Assembly: GCA_930367205.1 (NCBI GenBank) | Contig: OV884012.1 | Coordinates: 59,851,239-59,915,238 of the forward strand | Direction of reading: 5' to 3' | DNA from: Acanthosoma haemorrhoidale | Lineage: Eukaryota > Arthropoda > Insecta > Hemiptera > Acanthosomatidae | Length of the DNA stretch: 64,000 nt | Part shown: positions 21,659 to 32,624 of the stretch, in pieces | Position numbering within the stretch: the first letter of the stretch is position 1 | How the letters are laid out: each line of letters begins with the position of its first letter | Translations under genes and position numbers: made by a program | The notes under the pieces: model-generated | What the model was told of the DNA's origin: nothing | The model's database searches: none | Seen by the model: only the letters and a program-made list of their open reading frames with translations

Positions 21659-23238
21659 TGAGCTAATGCCTGTACCTTGTCTTGCATACTCTCGTGACCC
21701 TTAGTGGGGTCTTTTATTTTAGGTATGTATTACTGTGTGTTGTCAGTTCAAATTTCTGTTTCATACGATCACTCTGATATGTCTAAATGTTATCATATAA
21801 AAATAAATTTAAAAATTTTACTTATTTATTATGTCAGCATAGTGCAACTCTTTTACATATGTTTTAAAGTTCACTGCATTTTTAGTTAAGTGAACGGATT
21901 ATATAAGTTTACGAGGTGTGTAATAATCTCTAATTCCAATAAATTTTAGTAAGTGGAAAGTTTTGGAACACATGGTGGAAAGTTGGAAAGTAAAAGAAGG
22001 TTAGTGATCAATACTATTTTATAAATCATTTTATTTAACTAAATTCTCGGGATTTTCACATTTATTCTGTGATGAGATAATCTATTTCTGAAGTTTCATA
22101 TTCATAAGATTTTTCCCTTTCTCTCCTATGTTTGTAATTCATTTTGTTTGGTACATTCTGCAAGTCAATAATATCTATTTTATCTTTAAAGTTTGACAAG
22201 TTATTGCTGAGTTTATAACTATTATATTGGGAAATAACTCTGGTTATCCTGTATATCAGGTCAGGAATACATTTAATTTTCTGGTCGTTTCATTGACCAT
22301 ATTTAATAATGTTCCCTCTTTGACATTACTTTTATGTGAGTTGTATAATACTGTATTAAGTTTATTTTTGGCCCATGTTTTTATTTTTGGTTGGTGATGT
22401 GTTAATGGTATTAGTATTGCCTAATTTTTTCTGCGTTCTGAATCCATGGAAAATATCCATCAAGAAACCGTTTATGGAACCCAGGTATGCACATGTTAAG
22501 ACAGTAGGTATATATCAAGTGCTTTTAAGTCGCCTGGGTCTATATAGGAAATCTTGATACAATTAGTCAAATTAAAAATAATGGGTATATAATAATATAA
22601 ATATATATATATATATAATAATGGGGGAATAAAATTCAAAACGGCATTGAGGGTGTCTGTCATTTGTCATTGTAATGATGAAATTAAATTAGCACTAGGA
22701 ATGGCTAGGAGCTCTTGTCATCATTGTCCCCATAAGGGTATCTTAAATTGTTGTCCTTACTGTATAAAAGTGGAATGGAGAGTGGGTAAAGACGCATTTT
22801 CGGTTAAAAAGGAGCCTAGAAGAACGAGCTAGAAGAAAGAAGAACTAAAAGAAGTTGGGAAAGAAACAGCCGCTAGGCAGTACAATGTCAGATAATGAAC
22901 TGGCCACTGATAAGGAGTGAAGGACAAAGACGCAGGCCTTGAAAGATGATATTAATTAAGAATGTTAATGCAGAAGCCTGGCCTTGTTTGGAGACCCCGC
23001 CTGCCAGCCAGTGATTTACAGCTTCAGATAGGCAGCCATTCATTACCATTAACCCATCCCGCCAATTGACAGTTAATTTATTCCACCCTATTAGTTTCTA
23101 CCGGGGAAGTGTTACGGAATCTTTGCTAGGATGCTAGGTATGAAATAGAATAAATGGTCCTTGTGATGAATTAAATGGAACTAACAAATCGAAAACAATG
23201 TGGATAAGGATTTTTCATCTTAGTTCAAACATTTTTCA
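21659..23238. other. AT-rich intergenic DNA, nothing recognised
   Basis: Only short frames. A 61-codon Cys/His-rich frame at 22647-22832 has no recognisable family and is probably incidental. (AT)n lies at about 22593-22617. Confidence 0.5.
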
Positions 23239-23252
23239 TAATATTATACTTA

Positions 23253-23662
23253 GTTCTGCGCCTGCGCTGCCATTAGTTTAACGTGTCTACATCGCTCTGC
23301 AACTGAACTATCATTATTACCTTTCGTAGGAAGTGTAACGGTGCGAAAAACAGTCCCAACAGACTATTTACGGGAACTCATCTCGAGGGAGAAGGTTGAA
23401 CGTGAGTAGTAAATGTATTTCATTGAACCATACTCATAAGTGCTAGTGCATAGACAATTGGATAGTCACGGCAGCCATATTGGGACAAATCCCCACTTGG
23501 CTCACCGGCCGAATGATAGCTCATAGATCGTTCATAGCTCAGAGCTATCGTCGGCGGCTCTCTTACCGCACGTCGTGCGTTCGATACTGGGAGTAGTCAT
23601 CGGTTTTTTTTTGTTTTTTTTTAAAATAATTAAATTATTTCTGCTAGGCAGAATATGTCATT
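23253..23662 (+). promoter_or_regulatory. 5' UTR of LINE-1F with tRNA-like Pol III motifs
   Basis: Since the left duplication ends at 23252, this is the true 5' UTR. Within it are an A-box-like TAGCTCAGAGC (23535-23545), a perfect B-box GTTCGATAC (23579-23587) at tRNA-like spacing, and a run of nine T at about 23604 that would terminate Pol III. A consensus splice-donor-like GTGAGT occurs near 23401. Function is not shown. Confidence 0.5.
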
Positions 23663-24973
23663 ATGCGTTTTCATCATATGGCGATGAATAATAATAAAAA
23701 GAGATCTCGGTCCGTTGATACCACCACACCAACAACATCACCAAAACAAAAGGCTCGTAGAGGAAGACCGAGTAAGAGAGACCTGCCGCCGCCACCACCA
23801 TCTGTCACACCCACCAATAGATCCATGGAAGAGTTGCCTTCACCTCAACCAGGACCGTCTACTGCTCCGTCACCAGCAGAATCTCCGTTCTTCACCCCGA
23901 ATCCGTTCCAGCCACTGTTGCAAGATGCAACAAATAATGACATGGAGACAACTACCACCCCTCAAACCCCTAAGCCACCTCCAATATTCATAAAAAATAT
24001 TAGGTCTTTTAAAATACTATGCGATCAATTAAAAAAAATTGTTGGGGTTGGTAAGTTTACCTGCCTCAATAGAAGCAGAGATACTAGGATCACGCCAGAC
24101 AATTCAGATACTTATAGAGCGATTGTTAAGTATCTGGAAAATACAAAAGCTGAGTTTCACACATATCAGCTAAAGGAAGATAGATCCTTGAGGGTTGTTA
24201 TTAGGAACCTTCACCCGACGACCCCAGTTGATATAATTATAGAAGAACTGAGTGCCCAAGGGTTCAATGCAAGACAGGTAGTCAATTTCTTCAGGGAGGA
24301 CAAGGACATGGATACTCCAATGAAAACGCCACTCCCACTATTTTTCGTTGACCTCGAAAAAACGCCAGGACTTGAAAAAATTTACAATGTGAACTACCTC
24401 TACTACACTAGAGTAAAGGTGGAAAAACCACATCCCAGGCGTGACATAGTTCAGTGCCACAACTGCCAGGAATATGGCCACAGTCGTTCGTACTGTCACC
24501 ACATACCTAGGTGTGTGAAGTGCGGAGACAAGCACAAGAGCGAGCTTTGCAAGAAGCCTCGCCAATCCCCCGCTGTATGTGCCTTGTGTCAGCAAGACCA
24601 CCCTGCCAACTACAAAGGCTGCGAGGCATATAAAGTGCTGAAGAACCGCCTCCAACAACAACGCCGCCCACACGTGGTAGAACAAGCAGTGAAACCGCGA
24701 AGCGTTCCAGCCAGAGAAGTGAATGACTCCACTTCATTCGCCAACATAGTGTCAGGTGGACGCAAGACATTATCCAAGGCGCCGCCTCCTCCCCTCCCTC
24801 AACCACAGCATTTACCTCAGCCTCACATACACCAAATTCCTCCCCCTCCCAACTCCACAGATCTCACTAGCCTTCTTACATCCTTTCTCACCGACTTCAG
24901 AACTCTTATCACTCCTCTTATTTCACTGCTCACCATCCTTGTTTCCCACCTCATTCCAAGCTCTCCCAAATGA
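23663..24973 (+). CDS. LINE-1F ORF1, gag-like RNA-binding protein
   Basis: 436-residue nucleic-acid chaperone/RNP protein typical of the Jockey clade. Residues 1-95 are basic then Pro/Ser/Thr-rich and disordered. A central PRE_C2HC-like region (about 115-255) contains FKILCDQLKKIVG and the RNP-like SLRVVIRNLHPTTP. Three zinc knuckles follow, from about residue 258: C-x2-C-x4-H-x4-C (CHNCQEYGHSRSYC), C-x2-C-x3-H-x4-C (CVKCGDKHKSELC), and C-x2-C-x4-H-x6-C (CALCQQDHPANYKGC). The C-terminus is Pro-rich and then hydrophobic. The frame is fully open. Its stop (TGA, 24971) overlaps the ORF2 ATG (24970) as ATGA. Confidence 0.88.
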   Translation: MRFHHMAMNNNKKRSRSVDTTTPTTSPKQKARRGRPSKRDLPPPPPSVTPTNRSMEELPSPQPGPSTAPSPAESPFFTPNPFQPLLQDATNNDMETTTTPQTPKPPPIFIKNIRSFKILCDQLKKIVGVGKFTCLNRSRDTRITPDNSDTYRAIVKYLENTKAEFHTYQLKEDRSLRVVIRNLHPTTPVDIIIEELSAQGFNARQVVNFFREDKDMDTPMKTPLPLFFVDLEKTPGLEKIYNVNYLYYTRVKVEKPHPRRDIVQCHNCQEYGHSRSYCHHIPRCVKCGDKHKSELCKKPRQSPAVCALCQQDHPANYKGCEAYKVLKNRLQQQRRPHVVEQAVKPRSVPAREVNDSTSFANIVSGGRKTLSKAPPPPLPQPQHLPQPHIHQIPPPPNSTDLTSLLTSFLTDFRTLITPLISLLTILVSHLIPSSPK

Positions 24974-26452
24974 GTAAAAAACCCTTAACTATCCTTCTTT
25001 GGAATGCCAATGGTGTTCGAAATTACACAAACGAACTGACAACATTACTAAATGAAAAAAAACATTGACGTTGCACTCATTACTGAAACGCGACTGACTG
25101 CTAACAGATCCCTCAAAATCCCACAGTACCAGATTTACAGAACAGACCACCCTGATGGAACATCACATGCTGGTACTGCTGTCCTTATCCACCATTCCCT
25201 TTCCCACCACATCGTCCCATTGATTGCCCATGATTTCCTACAAGCCACAGCTGTGTCAATCCGCACATTTTCCTTCCCCCTCACCATAGCTGCAGCGTAT
25301 TGTCCACCTAACAAGTCTATTTCCAACTCACAATTTACCTCCTTTCTTAACTCAATTGGACATCACTACCTTGTGGGTGGAGATTTCAACGCAAAGCACC
25401 AACAGTGGGGCTCTAGAAGCACCAACTCCCGAGGGCGAGCTTTGTTATCTGCACTCTTATCCACAAACTCCACCCCTCTCCCTCCTCAGACTCCTACCTA
25501 TTGGCCTGCAGATCCCTATCGAAATCCTGACATCCTTGATTTCTTCATCCAGCATGGAATAGGATCGATAAATTCGTCCACTACACGGCTCGATGACCTG
25601 TCGTCCGACCATAGCCCTCTACTCCTCACTCTTTCGTTACACCCCATCCCCAAACCCCATCCCATATACTTGAGGGTATATCCTCAAGGCAGCGTCCTTG
25701 GCCCTATCCTGTATACCCTTTTCACTGCTGACATTCCGTTAAGTCCTAGCACCTTCCTTGCAACTTTTGCTGACGACACAGCAATTCTCTCGTCACATCC
25801 CAATCCGTCAACGGCATCCTACAACCTCCAAAATCACCTCACTAAGATAGAGAAGTGGTGCAACATCTGGCGCATCAAGGTCAATGAAGGCAAATGCGTT
25901 CACACCACATTTACTTTCCGTCGAGGATCCTGCCCGTCCGTAACCTTCAATTCAATTCCGCTTCCCATGTCCAATACAGTTAGATATCTAGGTTTTCATC
26001 TAGACAAAAGACTGACTTGGAACCCTCACACAAGACTTAAAAGACAAGAATCGAACAGACGGTTTGGACAGTTATACAGACTACTGAATTGAAACTCTAA
26101 CCTCACACTAGAAAACAAACTCCACGTATACAAACAGTTATTAAAACCAATTTGGACTTACGGAATAGAGTTATGGGGGACAGCCAAACCATCGAACATC
26201 AAACGTATCCAAACATTCCAATCCAAAGTCCTCAGAACCATAGTCAACGCACCCTTTTATATTAAAAACTCATCCCTTCACAGAGATCTCCATGTACCAA
26301 CTGTCCTCAACCTTATACCCTCAAGATTTTCCAAATTTCACCAAAACCTTTCCGCACATCCGAATCCTTTGGTCGACTCCATATCCAGTAACATTCATCC
26401 TTACAATCCTCCTCGACGCCTAAAACGGCGGTGGCCTCGCGACCTATTATAA
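24970..26452 (+). pseudogene. LINE-1F ORF2, endonuclease fused to partial reverse transcriptase by internal deletion
   Basis: ORF2 would encode an APE-type endonuclease plus reverse transcriptase for target-primed insertion. It starts MSKKPLTILLWNANG, but an extra A in the A8 run at about 25051-25058 shifts the frame. The main open part is 25052-26092. Endonuclease motifs are ITETRL (catalytic Glu), GGDFNAKHQQWGS and SSDHSPLL (catalytic His). Directly after, near 25670, the sequence jumps to YPQGSVLGP and FADDTAIL of the RT palm: by comparison with the intact Jockey ORF2 at 58.6 kb about 400 residues are missing, including the first catalytic Asp block. A TGA at 26090-26092 interrupts the post-RT region, which then continues to the natural stop at 26450. 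Confidence 0.88.
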
Positions 26453-28149
26453 ATAGACATTCTATGTCATGGGGGCACTGGCCATCATCCCCACTCATGT
26501 CCTGAGCGTGTGTGGCTCTCTTGCCCTCTCTGTGGCCTGCGCCGGATGGCGCCACGGCCGGAGAGGGGGCGGGGGGAGCTTCGCTGCTTCCGGCCTTTCC
26601 GCCAGCTTGCTGGGGGATTGGCTTCGGGGGCGGGGGGCTCCTGGGCTGAATCTGTATGTATATAGGTATGAATGGACTGTATATAGCTATGAATGGAATT
26701 GTATATAAGGTATGAATGATCTCTCAGCACAATTATTAATGCTGGAAAAGGCAAATTGTAATTTTTTTTCAATAAAGAATTTTTAAGTAATATTATACTT
26801 ATACGAAATACCATGAAATCATTTGCCAAGTTTCAGGACCAATCACAAGCAGTGCATTGAAATAATTTATTAAATAAAATTTGCACGAATTTAAAGATTC
26901 TTAAAATGCTAAATATATTTCAAATAAGTTGATGAAACGTCTTCATATTCAAGAAACGAATTTTTTAGACGATTTATTCATAAGGTGCGCAAAATGTGCG
27001 CTGTAAACACTCAACGCAACGCAAACGTTTTGTAAATGTCATAATAACCTATTGTTTCAGATCAATTCCAAGTCCTTCCACATTGATTCTTAAGGCATTC
27101 TATATGTTTTTAGCTTTAGCCCTTAATGATGGCTTTTTGTGGATTTTTTCTCAACCTAGCACAATTTGATGTTAGCTCCAAAACCACTCGACACCAGACA
27201 GCGTTGCTTTATTAAACTAAGTCACATTAGGCCCTCATTAAATAATTAATTACAGGAATGTGAAATATTTAAAACTGTTAGGAACATATTACAAATGCGC
27301 TGTAAAACATTGACGATCATCAATGCATTTTTTTTTATAATTATATGCTCAAAAGAGATGGACAGAGAGGACCAGACACTGCCACGTTCAAACATTTATC
27401 TCTGAAAAAGTATGGCCTATATAGGCATCAATAAACCAGAACTTCTGTGTCTTACCGTTAACCTGTATCCCTTAACGCAAACATTTAAAAATTCATTCAT
27501 TTTTTAAGTAGCATACATTCATGCACACTTGTTTTCTACCATACCTGACCAACCTTGAAGAAGATGCAGATGAAGATGTCTTAGATAGCACTTTGCCGAT
27601 ATTTGTTACATTAATGCGGTTGCTCATTAATCTCGGTATGTGGAATAAATAATTTCATCGTGAAACTTTTTAAAACAAATCGTTGTAGTCAAAAACCAAA
27701 GGATTGTAAAAGAAAGAAAAATGTTAATGCGAAAACTAGCAATTTTAAGCGATTGACATGAGTGAAGCTTAAGATAAGGAAGCGATTAGGTTATGTGATC
27801 AATGAATCCATTGTCAACGTACTAAATGGTGGGGCTGATAAGTTGTTCTTCTGCCTAGTTCTGGGAAATGGAGGCTTGTATCCATTTGATTAAAGAGGTG
27901 CCTGCAGATCTCGGGGCCAATCGCCTGTGTCGGCCGATAGTCTTATCGCTCCTGCTTTATGCTGGCCATTAATAGCACAATTAAGCTGCTAGTGGCTCTA
28001 TGCTAAGCCAGTTTTTTCTATAGTGTCAATCCTATCCTTCTTAGCTGCCTTTGCCACGGGTGATAGTCTTTGATTAACTATCGAAAAAACTCAAGAATGC
28101 TACAATATTGCAACATTGTATATTACCCGCCTGTTAGCCTAGACTTCAC

Positions 28150-28157
28150 TATATAAG
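28150..28157 (+). promoter_or_regulatory. Candidate TATA box
   Basis: TATATAAG, with TTCAATC, an initiator-like sequence, about 30 bases downstream. No confident gene follows, although the 160-codon frame starts about 370 bases further on. Confidence 0.15.
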
Positions 28158-28519
28158 AGCCATTTTAAAAACATGTTTTTCAATCGAACAGAGAATAGCC
28201 ACCCACGAACCATTCATCCATACGAAAGATTTTTTTTGACGGGCCATGGATTTTTCTAGAATAAATGGTAAAGCCCGCTGGGATGCCTGTACTCTAGTAG
28301 TGAACTGGTAAGAGGCAGATGTCTGAGACGGATGTGGCAGGGGCGGGACCGCAGTCAGTCACAACAACACATGTATGGCTGGACTCACAGTTCTGGCCCA
28401 CCAACACTAATTACGACACCTCAAGTTCATTTTTTAATTTCTTTTCATATGTTCATTTTTTACATAGTGGAATGCATGTACACATACAACTTCACCATGT
28501 AAATAAAATATGATCATGG

Positions 28520-29002
28520 ATGACTAATATTACATGTGTGGAATCATTAAGCTTTTCCCGTGCTTATCATCTCATCTTGCAGGGTATATTACCTTCACCA
28601 TTAAAAAAAAAAAGAACTTATTTCTGTCTCTGTTGTTTTCCATCCATCGAAGGCCTTGTAGGCCTCTCTGACAACTATCATCGTCTGCGTCAACTACCTG
28701 TGGGTTGCAGTAGGCAGACTTGCAACACACCAAAAAATTGTGCAGAACACAAGCTGCCGGTAGAATATATATTACTGTTATATGTTCGAGATAAATCGGG
28801 GAGTAGAAAACACAAAACCTACATTAGACAGAAACAAAAAAAATTACATTCCGGATTTGAGTATTATGGCTTAGTTAGTGTCCTCACCAATACTTTGTTC
28901 AAGTGCAAAGTAATTGCTTCTGGCAAATTTTTGACAGGAACGATTTTTTTCGTTTGTCAGAAAATTGTAAAGGGTGGTGTATTCATGGTTTTTACTGGCT
29001 GA
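28520..29002 (+). CDS. Unrecognised 160-codon open frame
   Basis: The longest open frame in the non-repeat part of the window. The translated sequence has a Cys-containing middle (GCSRQTCNTPKNC) and a basic stretch after it (KSGSRKHKTYIRQKQKK). I recognise no domain, signal peptide or clear membrane segment. No repeat copy is seen elsewhere in the window. It may be chance: the ends are AT-rich and Lys/Phe/Leu-heavy like non-coding DNA, though the centre is GC-richer. Confidence 0.15.
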   Translation: MTNITCVESLSFSRAYHLILQGILPSPLKKKRTYFCLCCFPSIEGLVGLSDNYHRLRQLPVGCSRQTCNTPKNCAEHKLPVEYILLLYVRDKSGSRKHKTYIRQKQKKLHSGFEYYGLVSVLTNTLFKCKVIASGKFLTGTIFFVCQKIVKGGVFMVFTG

Positions 29003-31361
29003 TAGCAAAACAGTTCCACTGTAATACCATTTGAAGCCATAGTCTATAAGTACTATTACATAAGATTGCCATTACATACTGTAGCTAAAAAAATCACACA
29101 CATATGTACATGTATAAAATGTATTGGATACTTAAAATTATCCAGATTGGGGGTCTTGTGGAAAATTACATGCATGACTGTTAAGAATTGCGTGTCGAGT
29201 ATATGTATGTTGGTCGGGTGTATTTGAGCCCTGAATTCAGCCAAGTGTGTAGTCGATACAACCATAATTGGCCAAGCAATTCCGTTCCAATAATTTTACG
29301 TTTGTGGTCTAGATGTGGTAATATCTAAAATGGTTGTGAAATAACTATACATTTAAATTAAAAAAAAAAATGTGAACCCATGTCAATTACTGCAAATCAC
29401 CTAACAGATTGGAATCCAAAAAAGCGATTCTAATTTCACGACATACGTCTAATATGCTTTTTGTATTATTAGTCCAAGCTGTTTTAATATATTTTTTTTT
29501 GTTTTTACGTTATCACTTGTGATGTGTTCATAATCATTAATAAATAAATAGAACATTACATACTTCTAGAAACACTTTCTCAGAAGACGTAAAATTCAGA
29601 ATAAAAAGGTCATTTAATAGGTAAGATAACATTTTTTGGACTACTTCCTAAATTTTCGCTTGACCAAATTATGGGTTGTTACAAATATGTTATTTTTTGG
29701 TTTTCTATTTATTTATTGGCATGTTCACTAGTCTAAGTCACTAATAGTTTCCATTAAAATAAAATATTACTATAAATAGTTAAGAATTAATATCGAACCA
29801 TCATCGCAATTTTTTTATGTGGCTTTTAGTGATTGTTTGAAAGTTATAATATTTTTCCTCACATTTTCATTTTTGTATGTCACTCATAAATCTAATGGGA
29901 TGGATGTTTGAAATTTTGGATCAATTAGATTGTTTTCACGATCGGCAACGTTGTAAGTTTACTCAGATTTATGTATACGAAAATGGTAAAGAACATATTC
30001 TATAGAGTCCTTAGCTGAAGCATGCCCACTATTCTCCAAAAATTCATCGTGAAATAATAAAAATCGATTAATTAACATTATCTATCACATATTATACAAG
30101 TTGTTAGCCAGACTTAAGCACAGAATGATTCCTTTGAAAATTGATTTTTTCAACATTAACTGTAGAGTATTTAGTACTTAATACAAAATATTGACTTTTT
30201 CATTTAAAAATTATTCCAATGTAAGGAGGAAATGAACTGACAAGAAGGTTTGATAGAATCAACAGCGTAGAGACGAAATGCTCGGCCCGAGATCTCAGAT
30301 GGCTTAGATCGGAAAACAGCTAAATTTAATTCTGTCTCCAGTCGAGTACTTTTCTCTCCAATGCCAATCCAACCCTCTTACATTATGAAGAGGGGGCATA
30401 TTTTTGAGTAGCTACTCTCGCCATCAGTAGAAAGTGGCCCGGGGCGGACCAGATTAGATTTGTAAGCAAACGGCATCCAACTCCGCTATCTACTAAGAGA
30501 TGTAAATAAGAAATTGCGCAAGTTCACTTTCCCAGAACAGAAATATTTTCAGGGAAAATTCAAGTTTATTCGTTTAAGTTCTTATGGGGAGTCAATCCTG
30601 CAGATGGGAATTTATTCCTGGCAGCTAACTCAATTTCCTTTGTCAGAACAATAAGAAGATTTTTGAAGAGGAAATTCCCATAACGATTGACAAGGGAACG
30701 TCTTGCCCCAATCAACCAACCACTCAGCAGATTTATTTTTAGATTTTGCAATATCTTATAGTCGTTATGTACTTGTATGTTATGCAGAAGTATGTACATG
30801 TAGAATGTTATAACTTATAAAAGGTAAATCGTTTCTAATAAACTGATATAGTTGTAACCTTCTGCTAACATGTTATCCAATCAAGTTCAATTCATTTCTA
30901 TGGCTTGCCCAACAAAAACTGTTACAATCAGCAGACAGCAACGTTTAATACTTGACTCTCACGCCAGTGTTTTGTATATGATTCCAGGAATAAAACACGA
31001 ATTATACTTAATTAAAAGAAGAAAAATCTAGCCGCTTGAAATGCCTGACGATAGTATCAAGATAGGTCTAATATTGACACGAAGCCTGCAGAAAATATTA
31101 TATGTACTGCTATATAGAATATAATATGATTTCACAATTATTAATAATTATTAGCCAAAGGAAAAATATAGTGGCAGAATAGGGGCTCAAACCCGAGCCC
31201 TCCATGAAATCCGGTCGTGTTCAATCAACCTAGCAAATCCTGCACAAGTTAGGACCTACCTTAAATAAACTTTCTATAATTAGTAATAATAGTAAGTCTT
31301 TACCACAACAAAACTGGCATTATAAAATGATGAAAGATCCTCTAAAAAATATTTTATAATA

Positions 31362-32624
31362 CGAGGGTGTTCTGAAACGTTTCCGACCTAACAAAGTTAC
31401 AAGACGTTTTTAAATTTTTTTTTTATTTTTTAACATAGTCTTCTGTAACTCTACACACTTCTCCCAGCGATGCCCCCATCTCTGCAACCCGTCCAAATAG
31501 TACTAGGCGTTTTTCTCTGTAAAATAATCGTTCACGAAGGTGATTGCCTCTTCATTTGACAAATATCTCTGTCCTCCGAGCGCAATTTTTAAATGAGGGA
31601 ATAAAAAAAAGTCACTTGGGGCTAGATCTGGTGAGTAAGGTGGATGGTCAAGCAGTTCAAACCGTAATTCATGGATTTCGCGATGGCAACCGCTGAGGTG
31701 TGAGATGGTGCGTTGTCTTGGTGAAACAGGATTTTCTTTTTCTGCAAATGTGGCCGTTTTTCCGCAAGTTCTGCCTTCAGCTTGTCAAGTAATGATGCGT
31801 AGTACGCTCCTATAATGATTTTTCCTTTTTGAAGATAATTGATTAAAATAACTCCATGACTATCCCAAAAAACAGTCACCATCACTTTCCCAGCCGAAAA
31901 AACAGTTTTTGCTTTTTTTGGAGCCGGTTCCCCCTTTGCAGTCCACTGTTTGGAATGTATTTTTGTTTCGGGCCTATAAATGTGTATCCAAGTTTCATCC
32001 ACAGTAATTAATCGGTGCCAAAACTCGGATTTATTGCGCCTAAACTGCGCCAACAGAGCGTTGGAATGTTCATTCAAACACGTTTTTGGCCAACGCGCGG
32101 ACAGCTTTCTCATCTCTAAATGTTGATTTAATATGTGACAAACACGTCCTTTTGACATGTTCATAAACTCTGCTATCTCTCTCACTTTAATTCGGCGGTC
32201 GTCTAGCACCATTTGGTGAACTTTGGCGATGTTTTCCTCGGTAGTTGCAGTTTTTGGACGTCCCGAACGTTCATCGTCTCCCAAGCTCTTACGACCACGT
32301 TTGAATTCAGCTGCCCAAAATTTCATTGTGGTAAATGATGGCGCAGAGCCCCCATATACAGAATCCAACTCATCTTTGATTTGCGTAGGCTTATTGCCTT
32401 TCAAAAACAAATATTTAATGACAGCTCGATACTTGATTTTGTCCATTTTCATAAAAACACTCACATCGACTCACTCAAACGACTGTTACACAACAACTGC
32501 GCGTCCGAAATGGCTGAAACTTTGGTGAGTAACTGTCAACAGATGAACAACGAAATTCACTAGCTTTTATTTACGACTGCTGCTATCTTCATGTTGAGGT
32601 CGGAAACTTTTCAGCCCACCCTGT
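31362..32624 (-). mobile_element. mariner DNA transposon
   Basis: Inverted termini at about 31362-31389 and 32597-32624 match over some 28 positions with a few differences, sharing TTTCCGACCT and the CTGAAA core. TA lies at 31360-31361 beside the left end, as expected for mariner; the right-hand TA is not preserved. The 1.26-kb length is normal for the family and the interior is filled by one transposase gene. Confidence 0.9.
31440..32464 (-). pseudogene. mariner transposase, frameshifted
   Basis: Cut-and-paste transposase of the mariner D,D34D group. The paired helix-turn-helix DNA-binding domain is at residues 7-115 (RAVIKYLFLKGNKPTQI, then a second unit around VREIAEFMNMSKGRVCHIL). Catalytic residues: Asp156 in VDETWIH and Asp250 in FHQDNAPSH. 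A one-base deletion in an A-run near 31685 shifts the frame, so the open part ends after 280 codons; in the other frame the third Asp region (SPDLAPSDFFLF) is intact at 31600-31640. A second lesion is a TAG at 31503-31505 before the conserved YYLDGLQRW block. The MSVFMK extension before MDKIKY may be upstream in-frame sequence and not native. Confidence 0.92.

Larger units (their letters stand above)
23253..26787 (+). mobile_element. LINE-1F: Jockey-like non-LTR retrotransposon, full ends but internally deleted
   Basis: Flanked by an exact 14-bp direct repeat, TAATATTATACTTA, at 23239-23252 and 26788-26801, which fixes both ends. It has a 410-base 5' UTR, ORF1 (436 codons), ORF2 (frameshifted and missing most of the RT fingers and palm start), and a 3' UTR of about 330 bases that is GC-rich and then carries repeated GTATGAATG units. 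The end is AATAAAGAATTTTTAAG without a poly-A tail. Four further copies in this window share its 3' part. Confidence 0.88.
26802..31360. other. AT-rich intergenic DNA with minor features only
   Basis: No protein family recognised. Includes a 160-codon frame at 28520-29002 (listed separately), a TATA-like box at 28150, a 77-codon minus-strand frame at 30566-30799 without recognisable homology, and a possible tRNA-like box-B hairpin around 31185-31200 on the minus strand. Confidence 0.45.

Noticed and set aside
22647..22832. Cys/His-rich 61-codon frame resembling a zinc-binding segment
   Set aside because: Cys spacing does not fit a known finger and there is no homology or context.
24338..24806. 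115- and 99-codon minus-strand frames inside LINE-1F ORF1
   Set aside because: Antisense to the zinc-knuckle coding region of a convincing ORF1.
31150..31230. Possible tRNA-derived SINE on the minus strand (GGGTTTGAGCCCC hairpin)
   Set aside because: The T-arm-like hairpin is suggestive, but the A-box and acceptor pairing are not convincing.
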